Of a stretch of DNA of 64,000 bases, positions 36,325 to 44,429 are shown piece by piece. Position 1 is the first letter of the stretch. Each line of letters opens with the position of its first letter. A program made the position numbers and the translations under genes. The notes beneath the pieces are model-generated. The model was not told the DNA's origin, ran no database searches, and was given only the letters and a program-made list of their open reading frames with translations. This DNA comes from Bog-473 sp963821755 (GTDB lineage Bacteria > Actinomycetota > Acidimicrobiia > Acidimicrobiales > RAAP-2), in NCBI GenBank assembly GCA_963821755.1, contig CAWGEX010000003.1, forward strand, positions 744,001 to 808,000, read 5' to 3'.

Positions 36325-37710
36325 GTGATCGGCCCGGTTCACGCCGGGATCGAGCCGGACGACTTCCCGTACCATGGGCACGTGCCGGCTGATCCCGAGG
36401 GTGAGATAACGCTCCCCGCCGTCTCCGTGGAGGAGATTGAGGATGCCGTCGTCGACGGTGACAGCCCGATCTCCACCGGTACCGCCGTGGCCGCCCTGCG
36501 GCACCGCACTTTCCGCATCGTATTCCTCGGGGCATTTGCCTCCAACATCGGCACCTGGATGCAGAACGTCGTCCTCGGTGCCTACGCCTACAACCTCACC
36601 CACTCGAGTGCGTTCGTCGGTGTCATCATCTTCGCCCAACTCGGCCCGGCGCTCCTGTTGGCCCCGGTGGGCGGCCTCATCGCCGACAAGGTTGACCGCA
36701 AGAAGTTCCTCATCGTCCTCTCCATTGAGCAGCTGCTGTTCTCGCTGGCCCTGGCGTGGGTGGTACGGGGTCCCTCTCCCTCACATGCCCTCCTGGTCTT
36801 CATGGTGGTGATGATCGGGGTGGGCAGCGCCATGTTCGGGCCGGCCTATTCGGCCATCCTGCCCGGATTGGTCGGACGAGCCGACCTGCCCGGAGCCATC
36901 TCCCTGAATTCGGCCCAGATGAATGCCTCCCGGGTCATCGGGCCGGTCATCGGTGCGGTGGCCTATCAGGTCGTCGGTCCATCGTGGGTCTTCGTTGGCA
37001 ACGCGGTGACCTACCTCTTCGTCGTCGGCGCACTCATGATGGTCGTCCTTCCCGTTTTGCCCAAGGCCGTGGCTCCGTCCAGCCGGTGGCGGGAGCTGAC
37101 GGCCGGCATCACGACGGCCCGGGAGGACAAGGTGGTGGGTCGATGCCTGGTCACCGTCTTCCTCTTCTCGCTCCTGGCCCTGGCGTTTATCGGCCAGATG
37201 CCGGTCGTCGCCGCCCACAACCTGGGCATCAACCCCAAATCGGCCAACTACGGGATCCTCTACGCCAGCTTCGGCACCGGCGCGCTCATCGGTGCGATCT
37301 CCATCGGTACGGTCTTTACCAGGACCTCAAAGGCCATGATCGTGCGGGTCTGCCTCATCGGGTATGCCATCGCGCTGAGTGTCTTCGCCCTGCTGCGCGA
37401 AGCGGTGCCCGCCTACTTCGTGGTGGCCGTGGTGGGGGCGTTCTACTTTGCCTTCATCACCGCGCTGAACACGACGATGCAGGCCCGCTTGCGTGATGCC
37501 GTGCGCGGCCGGGTCATGGCCTTGTGGATCATGGGCTTCGGCGGCACGGTGGCTCTGGGCAATCTGCTCATCGGGCCGGTGGTGGACACCATCGGTATCA
37601 CCGACGTCCTTCTCTTCGGAGCGGCCGTCGCCCTGCTGCTGGCCTGGTACGCCGACGTCCGGGGGGGAGCCGATCAAATGGGGGAATTCGGAGCAGCGCT
37701 GGCCCAATAG
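36325..37710 (+). CDS. MFS transporter, DHA3/EntS-like
   Basis: A 461-residue, 12-helix MFS protein with an acidic ~55-residue N-terminus before 'HRTFRIVFLGAFASNIGTWMQNVVLGAYAY' (given in part), the loop D-K-V-D-R-K, and 'NAVTYLFVVGALMMVV'. S-N-I-G-T-W-M-Q is a mark of the DHA3/enterobactin-exporter-like group (EntS and macrolide efflux relatives). Its substrate is unknown. The GTG at 36325 is 20 bases after the ECF S-component stop, so read-through from the B12 operon is possible. A GTG at 36382 is another possible start. The 3' end overlaps the convergent acyl-CoA ligase by 37 bases. Confidence 0.85.
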   Translation: MIGPVHAGIEPDDFPYHGHVPADPEGEITLPAVSVEEIEDAVVDGDSPISTGTAVAALRHRTFRIVFLGAFASNIGTWMQNVVLGAYAYNLTHSSAFVGVIIFAQLGPALLLAPVGGLIADKVDRKKFLIVLSIEQLLFSLALAWVVRGPSPSHALLVFMVVMIGVGSAMFGPAYSAILPGLVGRADLPGAISLNSAQMNASRVIGPVIGAVAYQVVGPSWVFVGNAVTYLFVVGALMMVVLPVLPKAVAPSSRWRELTAGITTAREDKVVGRCLVTVFLFSLLALAFIGQMPVVAAHNLGINPKSANYGILYASFGTGALIGAISIGTVFTRTSKAMIVRVCLIGYAIALSVFALLREAVPAYFVVAVVGAFYFAFITALNTTMQARLRDAVRGRVMALWIMGFGGTVALGNLLIGPVVDTIGITDVLLFGAAVALLLAWYADVRGGADQMGEFGAALAQ

Positions 37711-39255
37711 GCCTCGCGCAACGGCTTCTTGTAGAGCTTGCCGTTCTCCCCGCGCGGCATGCGCTCGGTGAAGTCAACTGACCTGGGGCACTTGTAGTGC
37801 GAGAGATTCTCCCGGCAAAAGGCCATGATCTCCGCCGCCAACTGCGGGCCCGCCTCCGCACCCGGTGCCGGCTGGATCACGGCCTTGACCTGCTCCCCCA
37901 TTTCCTGATCGGGCACACCGAAGACGGCGACGTCGCCCACCGAGGGGTGCAGCGCCAGCACGTTCTCAATTTCTTGGGGATAGATGTTCACCCCGCCCGA
38001 GACGATCATGAACAGCTTGCGATCCGTCAGATAGAGGAAGCCGTCTCCGTCCAGGTGACCCACGTCCCACAGCGTGCTCCAGCCCCGCTCGTTGAAGGTC
38101 TGCTTGGTCTTCTCGGGATCGTTGTTGTACTCGAACGTGTTGCCACGTCCGCCGAACCACACCACTCCGTCCTGGCCGACCGGCAGTTCGTTGCCGTCGT
38201 CGTCACAGATGTGCACCACACCCCACACGGCGGGTCCGACCGATCCCGGGTGGGTCAGCCACTCCTCGGACCGGACCCAGGTCATGCCGCCGCCCTCGGT
38301 TCCCGAGTAGTACTCGTGAATCACGGGTCCCCACCACTCGATCATGCGGCGTTTCACCTCGGGCGCACACGGCGCGGCGGCGTGGACCACCGATCGCAAA
38401 CTGGAGAGATCGTGCTGCGCCCGCTCCCGGTCACTCAACTTGAGCAGGCGGACGAACATGGTCGGCACGAACTGCGCGTGCGTGACCCGGTGCTCTTCGA
38501 TCAGGGCCAGGCACTGCCGGGGATCGAAGCGTTCCATGACCACGGCCGTTCCCCCCATGCGCTGCACCGTCATCGACCACAACAGCGGAGCGGAGTGATA
38601 GAGCGGAGCCGGACTGAGGTAGACGTCGCCCTCGGCAAAACCCATCAGACCGCTCAGCATCGGGGCGAGCACGGCATCGGAACCGAAGGGGTGACCCGAC
38701 AGCGGGCGACGGATCCCCTTGGGTTGGCCGGTGGTGCCCGAGGAATAGAGCATGGCCGACCCTTCCCGCTCGACCGGAAGCGGCACCGCGGGGTGCCCGC
38801 CCACGAATCCGTCGAAGGAGGTGTGCTCCTTCGACGGGACCGGTACCGAGGGCGAGGCGCAGTTCGATGCCCGGCGTGCGGGACACCAACGCCTCGGCCA
38901 GGTCCGCCAACGCGGACGAGGTGATCAGCACTCTGGCACCGCAGTCAGTCACGATGTAGGCGGCCTCGTCCGCCGCCAAGTGGGTGTTGACCACGGTGTA
39001 GTAGAGACCGGAGCGTTGCAGCCCCCACGCCACCTCGTGGGTCCGATGGTCGTTGGGCAGGAGCACCGCCACGTGATCGCCCTCACGCAGACCCTGGGCG
39101 TGGAGCGCCTGGGCCAGCTGGCACGAACGAGCTTCCAGCACGGCAAAGGACACCGTCTGCCCCGACGAGGTAATGACGGCTGGACGGTCGGGCGCCGAGG
39201 CGGCATACGTCGAAGGTGACAAGGTGGTGACGAGAGGGACTTCGGCGCTGGTCAC
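37674..39255 (-). CDS. Fatty-acyl/aryl-CoA synthetase, AMP-binding family (one-base frameshift)
   Basis: About 526 residues in two frames. The N-terminal part (GTG 39255) has 'VAVLLPNDHRTHEVAWGLQRSG' in part and ends near 'GIELRLALGTGPVEG'. The rest has the AMP-binding P-loop M-L-Y-S-S-G-T-T-G-Q-P-K-G, the Y-Y-S-G-T-E-G-G motif, 'WDVGHLDGDGFLYLTDRK' and the final catalytic Lys region R-G-E-N-G-K-L-Y-K-K. Removing one T at 38830-38831 joins the frames as V-E-E-H-T-S-F-D-G-F-V-G-G-H. It activates a carboxylic acid to acyl-AMP and then the CoA thioester. The substrate is not clear; lipid or steroid side-chain acids are common in this group. Confidence 0.82.
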
Positions 39256-39320
39256 GGCCCTATCTTCTAGCCGTTCGCTGTGGGGGTGCGCACCAAGGCA
39301 TTTCCATCGATCGGTCTGCC

Positions 39321-40145
39321 TTACGACGACAGGCGGCGCGGTGCCCATTCCCACCGGCGCACGGCCACGACGGCGCCGGCCAGGCCCCAGAGGGCGATCA
39401 CCAGCAGGTCATGCCATTCCCATGGGGAGGCGCCTTTCTGCAGGTTGAAGGGGGCGAAGACCGCCGTGATCATGTGGCGCACCGGCAGGTAGGCCGAGAC
39501 CTTGGCCAGGCCCGAGTGCGGATTGATGGGATACCAGAGGCCGGACAGGAAGAGCAGTACGAAAAAGACGATGCTGACGATGGGTCCGGCCGCATCCTGA
39601 TTGGGGACGAGGGTACTCATGCCGAGCCCCATGGCACTGAAGCTGATCATGCCAACCACGATGGCGAGCACAAAGGCACCCACGCTGGCCGGCCCGTGCA
39701 CACCGAATCCGAACCGCCCCACGGCGAGCAGGACCACCACCTCCACGACGGAAATGATCATGGAGCTCATGATGATGGCCGTCAGCAGGACCCAGGTCGG
39801 CAGCGGGCTCAAACGGATCCGCTTGAGCAGTCCGACCTCGCGTCGATTGACCGTGTTGATGGCCAGGATATTGAAGCAAGCCGCCATGATCCCGTAGGCC
39901 ACGAACCCGGGCACGTAGTACTGGGTGAGTTTGATGTTGCCGTAGATAGCCGTCCTCGAGTTGCCGGCCGTCGCCCCCAAGAGGAGGAGGAAGACGAGCG
40001 AGAAGCCAACGGTGAAGACCGCCCCAATGGGGTTGAGCCAGAAGGACAGCTGCTCGTACCAGACCTGTCGACCCACCAACTTCACGTCACCGAGTCCCCG
40101 AAAGGAACCGGTGGTGGGCTGAGCGGTGGGCGTCAGGGTGCTCAT
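39321..40145 (-). CDS. ABC-2 type efflux permease
   Basis: A 274-residue permease with six predicted helices and the ABC-2 pattern: 'WYEQLSFWLNPIGAVFTVGF', 'LLKRIRLSPLPTWVLLTA', and the late 'VFFVLLFLSGLWYPINPHSG' with F-L-S-G-x-W-Y-P. It forms the channel partner of the ATPase encoded immediately upstream, whose stop overlaps its ATG by four bases (ATGA). Systems of this kind (DrrAB-like) export antibiotics, lipids or other hydrophobic compounds. The substrate is unknown. Confidence 0.9.
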   Translation of the reverse strand: MSTLTPTAQPTTGSFRGLGDVKLVGRQVWYEQLSFWLNPIGAVFTVGFSLVFLLLLGATAGNSRTAIYGNIKLTQYYVPGFVAYGIMAACFNILAINTVNRREVGLLKRIRLSPLPTWVLLTAIIMSSMIISVVEVVVLLAVGRFGFGVHGPASVGAFVLAIVVGMISFSAMGLGMSTLVPNQDAAGPIVSIVFFVLLFLSGLWYPINPHSGLAKVSAYLPVRHMITAVFAPFNLQKGASPWEWHDLLVIALWGLAGAVVAVRRWEWAPRRLSS

Positions 40146-41065
40146 GTGCGGGTGGCCTCCGTGTCGCGGTCTTCTCTGGTCAGTTGCAGGTACACGTCCT
40201 CGAGGGTGACCCGCACCACGGCCAGTCCGGGCAGGGTCAGATCTCGCTCGATGGCCCAGCCGGTGAGATCGTGGAGCACGTGGAGCTCGTCCTCGGTGTG
40301 GATCTCGATCTGCCCCTCGTCGAGTGTGCACTCCGGCACGGGGAGATCAGTGGCGCTGACGCCATCGGGCAGGGCGAACCTGATCGTCACCGCACCGGAG
40401 TCACGCCCCCCGATTGAGACCGGCGTGCCGGCCGCCACGATCTGCGCTCCCGAGAGCACGGCCACCCGGTCCGCCAGCGCTTCCACCTCGTCCATGTAGT
40501 GCGTGGTGAGCATCACCGTGGTGCCGTCCGCGGCCAGTTGCCGGATGAGGTTCCAGGTATCGCGACGGCCCGAAGGATCGAGCCCGGTGGTTGGCTCGTC
40601 CAGAAAGAGGAGTTCGGGGTTCCCGATGACCCCCAAGCCGACATCGAGCCGACGCTGCTGCCCGCCGGACAGGGTCTTGATCCGCTTGTCCGCCTTCTCG
40701 GTGAGGCCAACCAGAGCGATCACCTCGTCGATGGGACGGGGAGAGGGGTAGTACCCGGCGTTGCGACTCAGGACCTGGCGGACGGTGTAATACGGCTCCA
40801 CCGCCAATTCCTGGAGGACCACCCCGATGTGGCAACGCAGCCACCGCTGGCTGGCGCGGTTGGCGGGATCGACCCCCAGGGTTTCCACCTCTCCGCCACT
40901 GCGCTCTCGAAAGCCTTCGAGGATCTCGATCGTGGTGGTCTTGCCGGCTCCGTTGGGCCCGAGCAGGGCGAACACCTCACCCTTCTCCACCTCGAAGCTG
41001 ACATCGCGTACCGCCTGCTTGTCGCCGTATGACTTGGCCAGATTTCGCACCGCTACCGCAGGCAC
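40142..41065 (-). CDS. ABC-2 efflux ATPase (DrrA-like)
   Basis: A 307-residue ATPase with Walker A G-P-N-G-A-G-K-T-T, Q-loop V-V-L-Q-E-L, signature L-S-G-G-Q-Q-R-R, Walker B L-L-F-L-D-E-P-T and switch T-T-H-Y-M-D-E. The C-terminal ~80 residues are the regulatory tail typical of DrrA-like proteins ('VVRVTLEDVYLQLT'). The start GTG 41065 has GGAGGAGAG at a good distance. It is coupled to the permease by a four-base overlap. The MarR gene lies 130 bases upstream on the same strand, and might control this pair as well as the divergent MFS gene. Confidence 0.92.
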   Translation of the reverse strand: MPAVAVRNLAKSYGDKQAVRDVSFEVEKGEVFALLGPNGAGKTTTIEILEGFRERSGGEVETLGVDPANRASQRWLRCHIGVVLQELAVEPYYTVRQVLSRNAGYYPSPRPIDEVIALVGLTEKADKRIKTLSGGQQRRLDVGLGVIGNPELLFLDEPTTGLDPSGRRDTWNLIRQLAADGTTVMLTTHYMDEVEALADRVAVLSGAQIVAAGTPVSIGGRDSGAVTIRFALPDGVSATDLPVPECTLDEGQIEIHTEDELHVLHDLTGWAIERDLTLPGLAVVRVTLEDVYLQLTREDRDTEATRT

Positions 41066-41195
41066 ACCGCTCTCTCCTCCCTTCCGCCCCCATAGGAGCG
41101 CGCCGCATTCTGGCACTCCCTGATGAGTTGTGCGTCAGACCCACTCGGTGGCCAATGCACTCGTCGCAGACCGGCGGGCGTGCCCGGCGCCGGCG

Positions 41196-41669
41196 TTACG
41201 CGGGTTCGACGAGTTTGCGCCCGGAGGGCGCAGGCGGATCCGACAGCGCAGGGTCGGCTGCGATCACTTTGTCCATCAGATCGCGCAGTTGGCGCATTTC
41301 CGAGCGGGTCAGGACACCGAACGAAGCGGGCGGTACCGACAACACGGCGTGGATCTCTTCGGCCAGTCGGCGACCTTCATCGGTCAGCACGACGATCTTG
41401 ACCCGGCGGTCGACCGGATCCGGCTCGCGCCGGGCCAGGTCACGTTCGGCCAAATCATCGACCAAGGCCGTGATGTACGAAGGGTCGACGCCGATGTTGC
41501 GCGCCATCTCCCCCATCGAGATGCCACCAGATTGCGACAGCCGCACCAAGGTCTTGATCAGGCCCGGCGACAATTGGGTCCGCACCCCCAACGCGGCCAT
41601 GCGCTCGAGAAACTCCCCTTCCACCACGACGCGACGCAGACGTTCGAAGGCCTCTTCGGCGATTCCCAC
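41196..41669 (-). CDS. MarR-family transcriptional regulator
   Basis: A 157-residue winged-helix protein with the MarR core: 'GISMGEMARNIGVDPSYITALVDDLAERDLARREPDPVDRRVK' (listed in part) includes the recognition helix S-Y-I-T-A-L-V-D-D-L and the wing D-P-V-D-R-R-V-K-I-V-V-L-T. It is divergent from an MFS exporter with 76 bases between starts. A palindrome inside a consensus promoter in that gap (41694-41721) is the likely operator. Such regulators release DNA on binding phenolics or drugs. Confidence 0.92.
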   Translation of the reverse strand: MGIAEEAFERLRRVVVEGEFLERMAALGVRTQLSPGLIKTLVRLSQSGGISMGEMARNIGVDPSYITALVDDLAERDLARREPDPVDRRVKIVVLTDEGRRLAEEIHAVLSVPPASFGVLTRSEMRQLRDLMDKVIAADPALSDPPAPSGRKLVEPA

Positions 41670-41693
41670 GCCATCCAGTGTGACACAGAGTCT

Positions 41694-41721
41694 TTGACAA
41701 AGGCATACCTTTGAGTATTAT
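41694..41721 (+). promoter_or_regulatory. Consensus promoter with MarR operator in the spacer
   Basis: TTGACA (41694-41699), 16-base spacer and TATTAT (41716-41721) form a near-perfect housekeeping promoter reading into the MFS gene at 41746. A perfect inverted repeat CAAAGG-CATA-CCTTTG occupies 41698-41713, inside the spacer. Repression by the divergent MarR by blocking polymerase is the simple inference. Confidence 0.75.
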
Positions 41722-41745
41722 GAACTAAATCCGGAGAGGAGTTGC

Positions 41746-43302
41746 ATGGCCGGTCGTGCCCCCAAGACGTCCGTCTTGACCCCCGAGCTCCGCCGTATTT
41801 CCTCTGTCGTCGTGCTGGGCTCGATCATGTCGATCCTCGACACGACGATTGTGGCCGTCGCGCTCGACACGCTGGGGAAGGATTTTCACGTCCCGGTCTC
41901 GACGATTCAGTGGGTGACGACCGGCTATCTGCTGGCGCTGGCCATCGTGATTCCGGTCACCGGTTGGGCCGTCGACCGCTTCGGGGCCAAACCGATGTGG
42001 ATGATGTCGCTTGGACTCTTCATCGTTGGTTCCTCTCTCTGCGGGCTGGCCTGGTCGGCCAATTCACTGATCGCCTTCCGGGTTCTGCAAGGCCTGGGCG
42101 GCGGCATGATCCTGCCCATCGGCCAGAGCATTCTGGCCCGGGCCGCCGGTCCCCAACGAATGGGGCGCGTGATGAGCGTGATCGGGGTACCCACCGTGAT
42201 GGGCCCCGTCCTGGGCCCCGTCCTGGGCGGGCTGATCGTGTCCAACTTCAGCTGGCGTTGGATCTTCTACATCAACGTGCCCATCGGCATCGTGACGCTC
42301 CTGCTCTCCTCGCGCTTTTTGGCCAACATCAGCGAGAACGAGAAGATACGTACCAGCTTCGACACCCTCGGCTTCTGCCTCCTGGGACCCGGCCTGGCGG
42401 CCCTGATCTACTCCCTCTCCGAAGTGGGCACCACCGGGAGCTTCACCAGCATGCCGGTCGTCACGAGCTTCGTGCTGGGCGTGGGGTTGATGATCGGATT
42501 CGTGATCCACGCCCTCCGGATCAAGTACCCCTTGCTCGATTTGCGCCTGTTCAAGAACCGCCACTTCTCGATTGCCAACATCTGTGTCTTCGTGCTCGGG
42601 GCCACCCTGTACGGGTCGATGTTCCTGCTGCCGCTCTACTACCAGATCGCCCGCGGACAGAGTCCGTTGGCGGCCGGGCTGCTCATGGCACCCCAAGGCA
42701 TCGGGGCGGCCTGCGTCATGCGATTCTCGGGCTCGATCACCGACCGGTACGGGCCGCGACGCGTCGTCCCGGGAGGGATCCTGCTCATGGCGGCGGCGAC
42801 CGTGCCGTTTGCCTTCGTCACCACCAGCACGTCCGAGGTTCTGTTGGCCGGGTCACTGTTCATGCGCGGTATCGGGCTCGGGCTGTCGATGATGCCGATC
42901 ATGGCCGCGGCCTACTTCGATCTCTCCAACGCCGATATCCCGCGGGCCAGCACCACCCTGAATATCGTGCGTCAGATCGGCGGGTCGGTGGCCACGGCGC
43001 TCTTCGCGGTGATCCTGGAACGCCAGATCATCGCCCAGTCCAGCCACGGCGGTCACGGTACTCAGCTCGTGCTCTCCGACACGGTGAAGCTCCCGCCGGC
43101 GGTGGCGGACAAGGTGGCGACTGCCTTCGGCAATACCTTCTGGTGGGCGGTGGCCACCATCCTGCTGGCCTTCATCCCGACCCTGTTCCTCCCGTCCCAT
43201 GCCGCCAGAGCCCGGCCCGACGCCGGGCCGGATGCCCCGGTCGACGCCGGGGAGGACCGTGCCGTGGCCGAAGGATCGGCGGTCGGCGTGTCCGAGGTGT
43301 GA
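41746..43302 (+). CDS. MFS drug exporter, DHA2 (EmrB-like) family
   Basis: A 518-residue, 14-helix exporter. It has 'GSIMSILDTTIVAVALDTL' with the DHA2 D-T-T-I-V-x-V-A motif, W-V-T-T-G-Y-L-L, 'DRFGAKPMWMMSLGLF', 'RVLQGLGGGMILPIGQ' and motif C 'GPVLGPVLGGLIVSNFSWRW'. The C-terminal ~40 residues are an acidic Asp/Ala/Pro-rich tail. It has a strong ribosome site (GGAGAGGA, about 41732-41739) before ATG 41746. Regulation by the divergent MarR protein is expected. The substrate is unknown; typical ones are drugs and phenolic compounds. Confidence 0.93.
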   Translation: MAGRAPKTSVLTPELRRISSVVVLGSIMSILDTTIVAVALDTLGKDFHVPVSTIQWVTTGYLLALAIVIPVTGWAVDRFGAKPMWMMSLGLFIVGSSLCGLAWSANSLIAFRVLQGLGGGMILPIGQSILARAAGPQRMGRVMSVIGVPTVMGPVLGPVLGGLIVSNFSWRWIFYINVPIGIVTLLLSSRFLANISENEKIRTSFDTLGFCLLGPGLAALIYSLSEVGTTGSFTSMPVVTSFVLGVGLMIGFVIHALRIKYPLLDLRLFKNRHFSIANICVFVLGATLYGSMFLLPLYYQIARGQSPLAAGLLMAPQGIGAACVMRFSGSITDRYGPRRVVPGGILLMAAATVPFAFVTTSTSEVLLAGSLFMRGIGLGLSMMPIMAAAYFDLSNADIPRASTTLNIVRQIGGSVATALFAVILERQIIAQSSHGGHGTQLVLSDTVKLPPAVADKVATAFGNTFWWAVATILLAFIPTLFLPSHAARARPDAGPDAPVDAGEDRAVAEGSAVGVSEV

Positions 43303-43344
43303 GCACCGGGACGAACAACGCGCACCGACCGCCTCGCGGCCGGA

Positions 43345-43842
43345 TCAGGTCGGGCCAGCTTCGCCCTGGGCCACCGTGCGGGCCAAAATCCCCAGCGTGG
43401 CCCGGAGCGCCAGTTCGGAGATGACGGGGAAGATCCCCGCTTTCTTCCAGGTCGGATCGATGGACGACCAGTCGTAGTACGAAGTGACGAGCGTTCCTTC
43501 TGTGGTGGGCTCGAGCTTGTAGCCGTAGATGTGGCCTATCTGCGGTCGGATCTGCCCGAGGATGGTCCAGGCCAGCTCACGGTCCTGCGCGAATGAGGTG
43601 ATGGTGACGGTCACGTCGTAGAGCCCCATCGGATAGTCGTTGAGCGACTCTCGATCCATGTGCACGACGAAACTGTCGCCCACCGCAGTCACGGGGTTGC
43701 CGGTGGCACTTTGCAGCATGCCCGAACTGTCAATGGCCACGTGTCCCTGCGGGTCGCACAGCAGCCGGAAGATCGTGGCGGGGTCGGCCGCAATCGTCCG
43801 CTTGACCTCTAACCATTCATCCGGCGTGTCTACATTCGTCAT
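43345..43842 (-). CDS. SRPBCC-family (START/Bet v1-like) protein
   Basis: A 165-residue protein with the pattern of polyketide-cyclase/dehydrase-like SRPBCC proteins: 'WLEVKRTIAADPATIFRLLCDPQGH' in part at the N-terminus, a central 'TSFAQDRELAWTI' and the C-terminal helix 'FPVISELALRATLGILARTV'. The fold binds hydrophobic ligands; members can be lipid carriers or co-factors of other enzymes. The start is ATG 43842; an open frame extends 11 codons upstream with no support. It sits convergent to the MFS gene and divergent from ohr (121 bases between starts). Confidence 0.85.
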   Translation of the reverse strand: MTNVDTPDEWLEVKRTIAADPATIFRLLCDPQGHVAIDSSGMLQSATGNPVTAVGDSFVVHMDRESLNDYPMGLYDVTVTITSFAQDRELAWTILGQIRPQIGHIYGYKLEPTTEGTLVTSYYDWSSIDPTWKKAGIFPVISELALRATLGILARTVAQGEAGPT

Positions 43843-43963
43843 CTCCCCATCCTGCCACCCGATCGTCGGCCCCACGGTGGACAGCGGGAATCGCCGGCCA
43901 CGTCACGGCGTTGAAAACAATGGGAGGGTGCACAGCCGGTACGCCTACCCGACTGGAGGTCTC

Positions 43964-44383
43964 ATGAACGTCTTGTACACCGCCACGGCAACCGCCACCG
44001 GGGACGGCCGCAACGGACACGCCCGTAGCGAGGACGGTTTCGTCGATGTCGACCTGCGCGTACCGACCGAAATGGGCGGACAGGGTGGAGCGACCAATCC
44101 GGAGGAATTGTTCGCCGCCGGCTATGCCGCCTGTTTCCATTCCGCGCTCAAGTTGGTGGCCGGCCAGCGCAAACTCGATGTGACCGGTACCGAGGTATCG
44201 GCGAGTATCGGCATCGGGCCACTCGACAACGGTGGGTTCGGGCTCACCGCGGCCCTGGTCGTCTACGCCCCGAAACTCGACAAGGCCACGGCGCAGTCGT
44301 TGACCGAAGCCGCCCACCAGGTCTGCCCGTACTCCAATGCCACCCGGGGCAACATCGAGGTGGACCTCTCCGTCGTCGAATAG
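43964..44383 (+). CDS. ohr: Organic hydroperoxide resistance protein Ohr
   Basis: A 139-residue OsmC/Ohr peroxidase. The first catalytic cysteine is in 'FAAGYAACFHSALKLVA', the second in H-Q-V-C-P-Y-S-N-A-T-R-G-N, and the conserved N-terminal arginine region 'GRNGHARSEDG' is present. It reduces organic and fatty-acid hydroperoxides to alcohols, with lipoylated proteins as usual reductants. GGAGG stands just before ATG 43964. No OhrR is adjacent; the only MarR-type gene is 2.3 kb away and paired with a transporter. Confidence 0.93.
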   Translation: MNVLYTATATATGDGRNGHARSEDGFVDVDLRVPTEMGGQGGATNPEELFAAGYAACFHSALKLVAGQRKLDVTGTEVSASIGIGPLDNGGFGLTAALVVYAPKLDKATAQSLTEAAHQVCPYSNATRGNIEVDLSVVE

Positions 44384-44429
44384 GTTCCCGACCCGAGCAC
44401 GCGCTGGCGCCGAGTGACCGGGCGACCGC

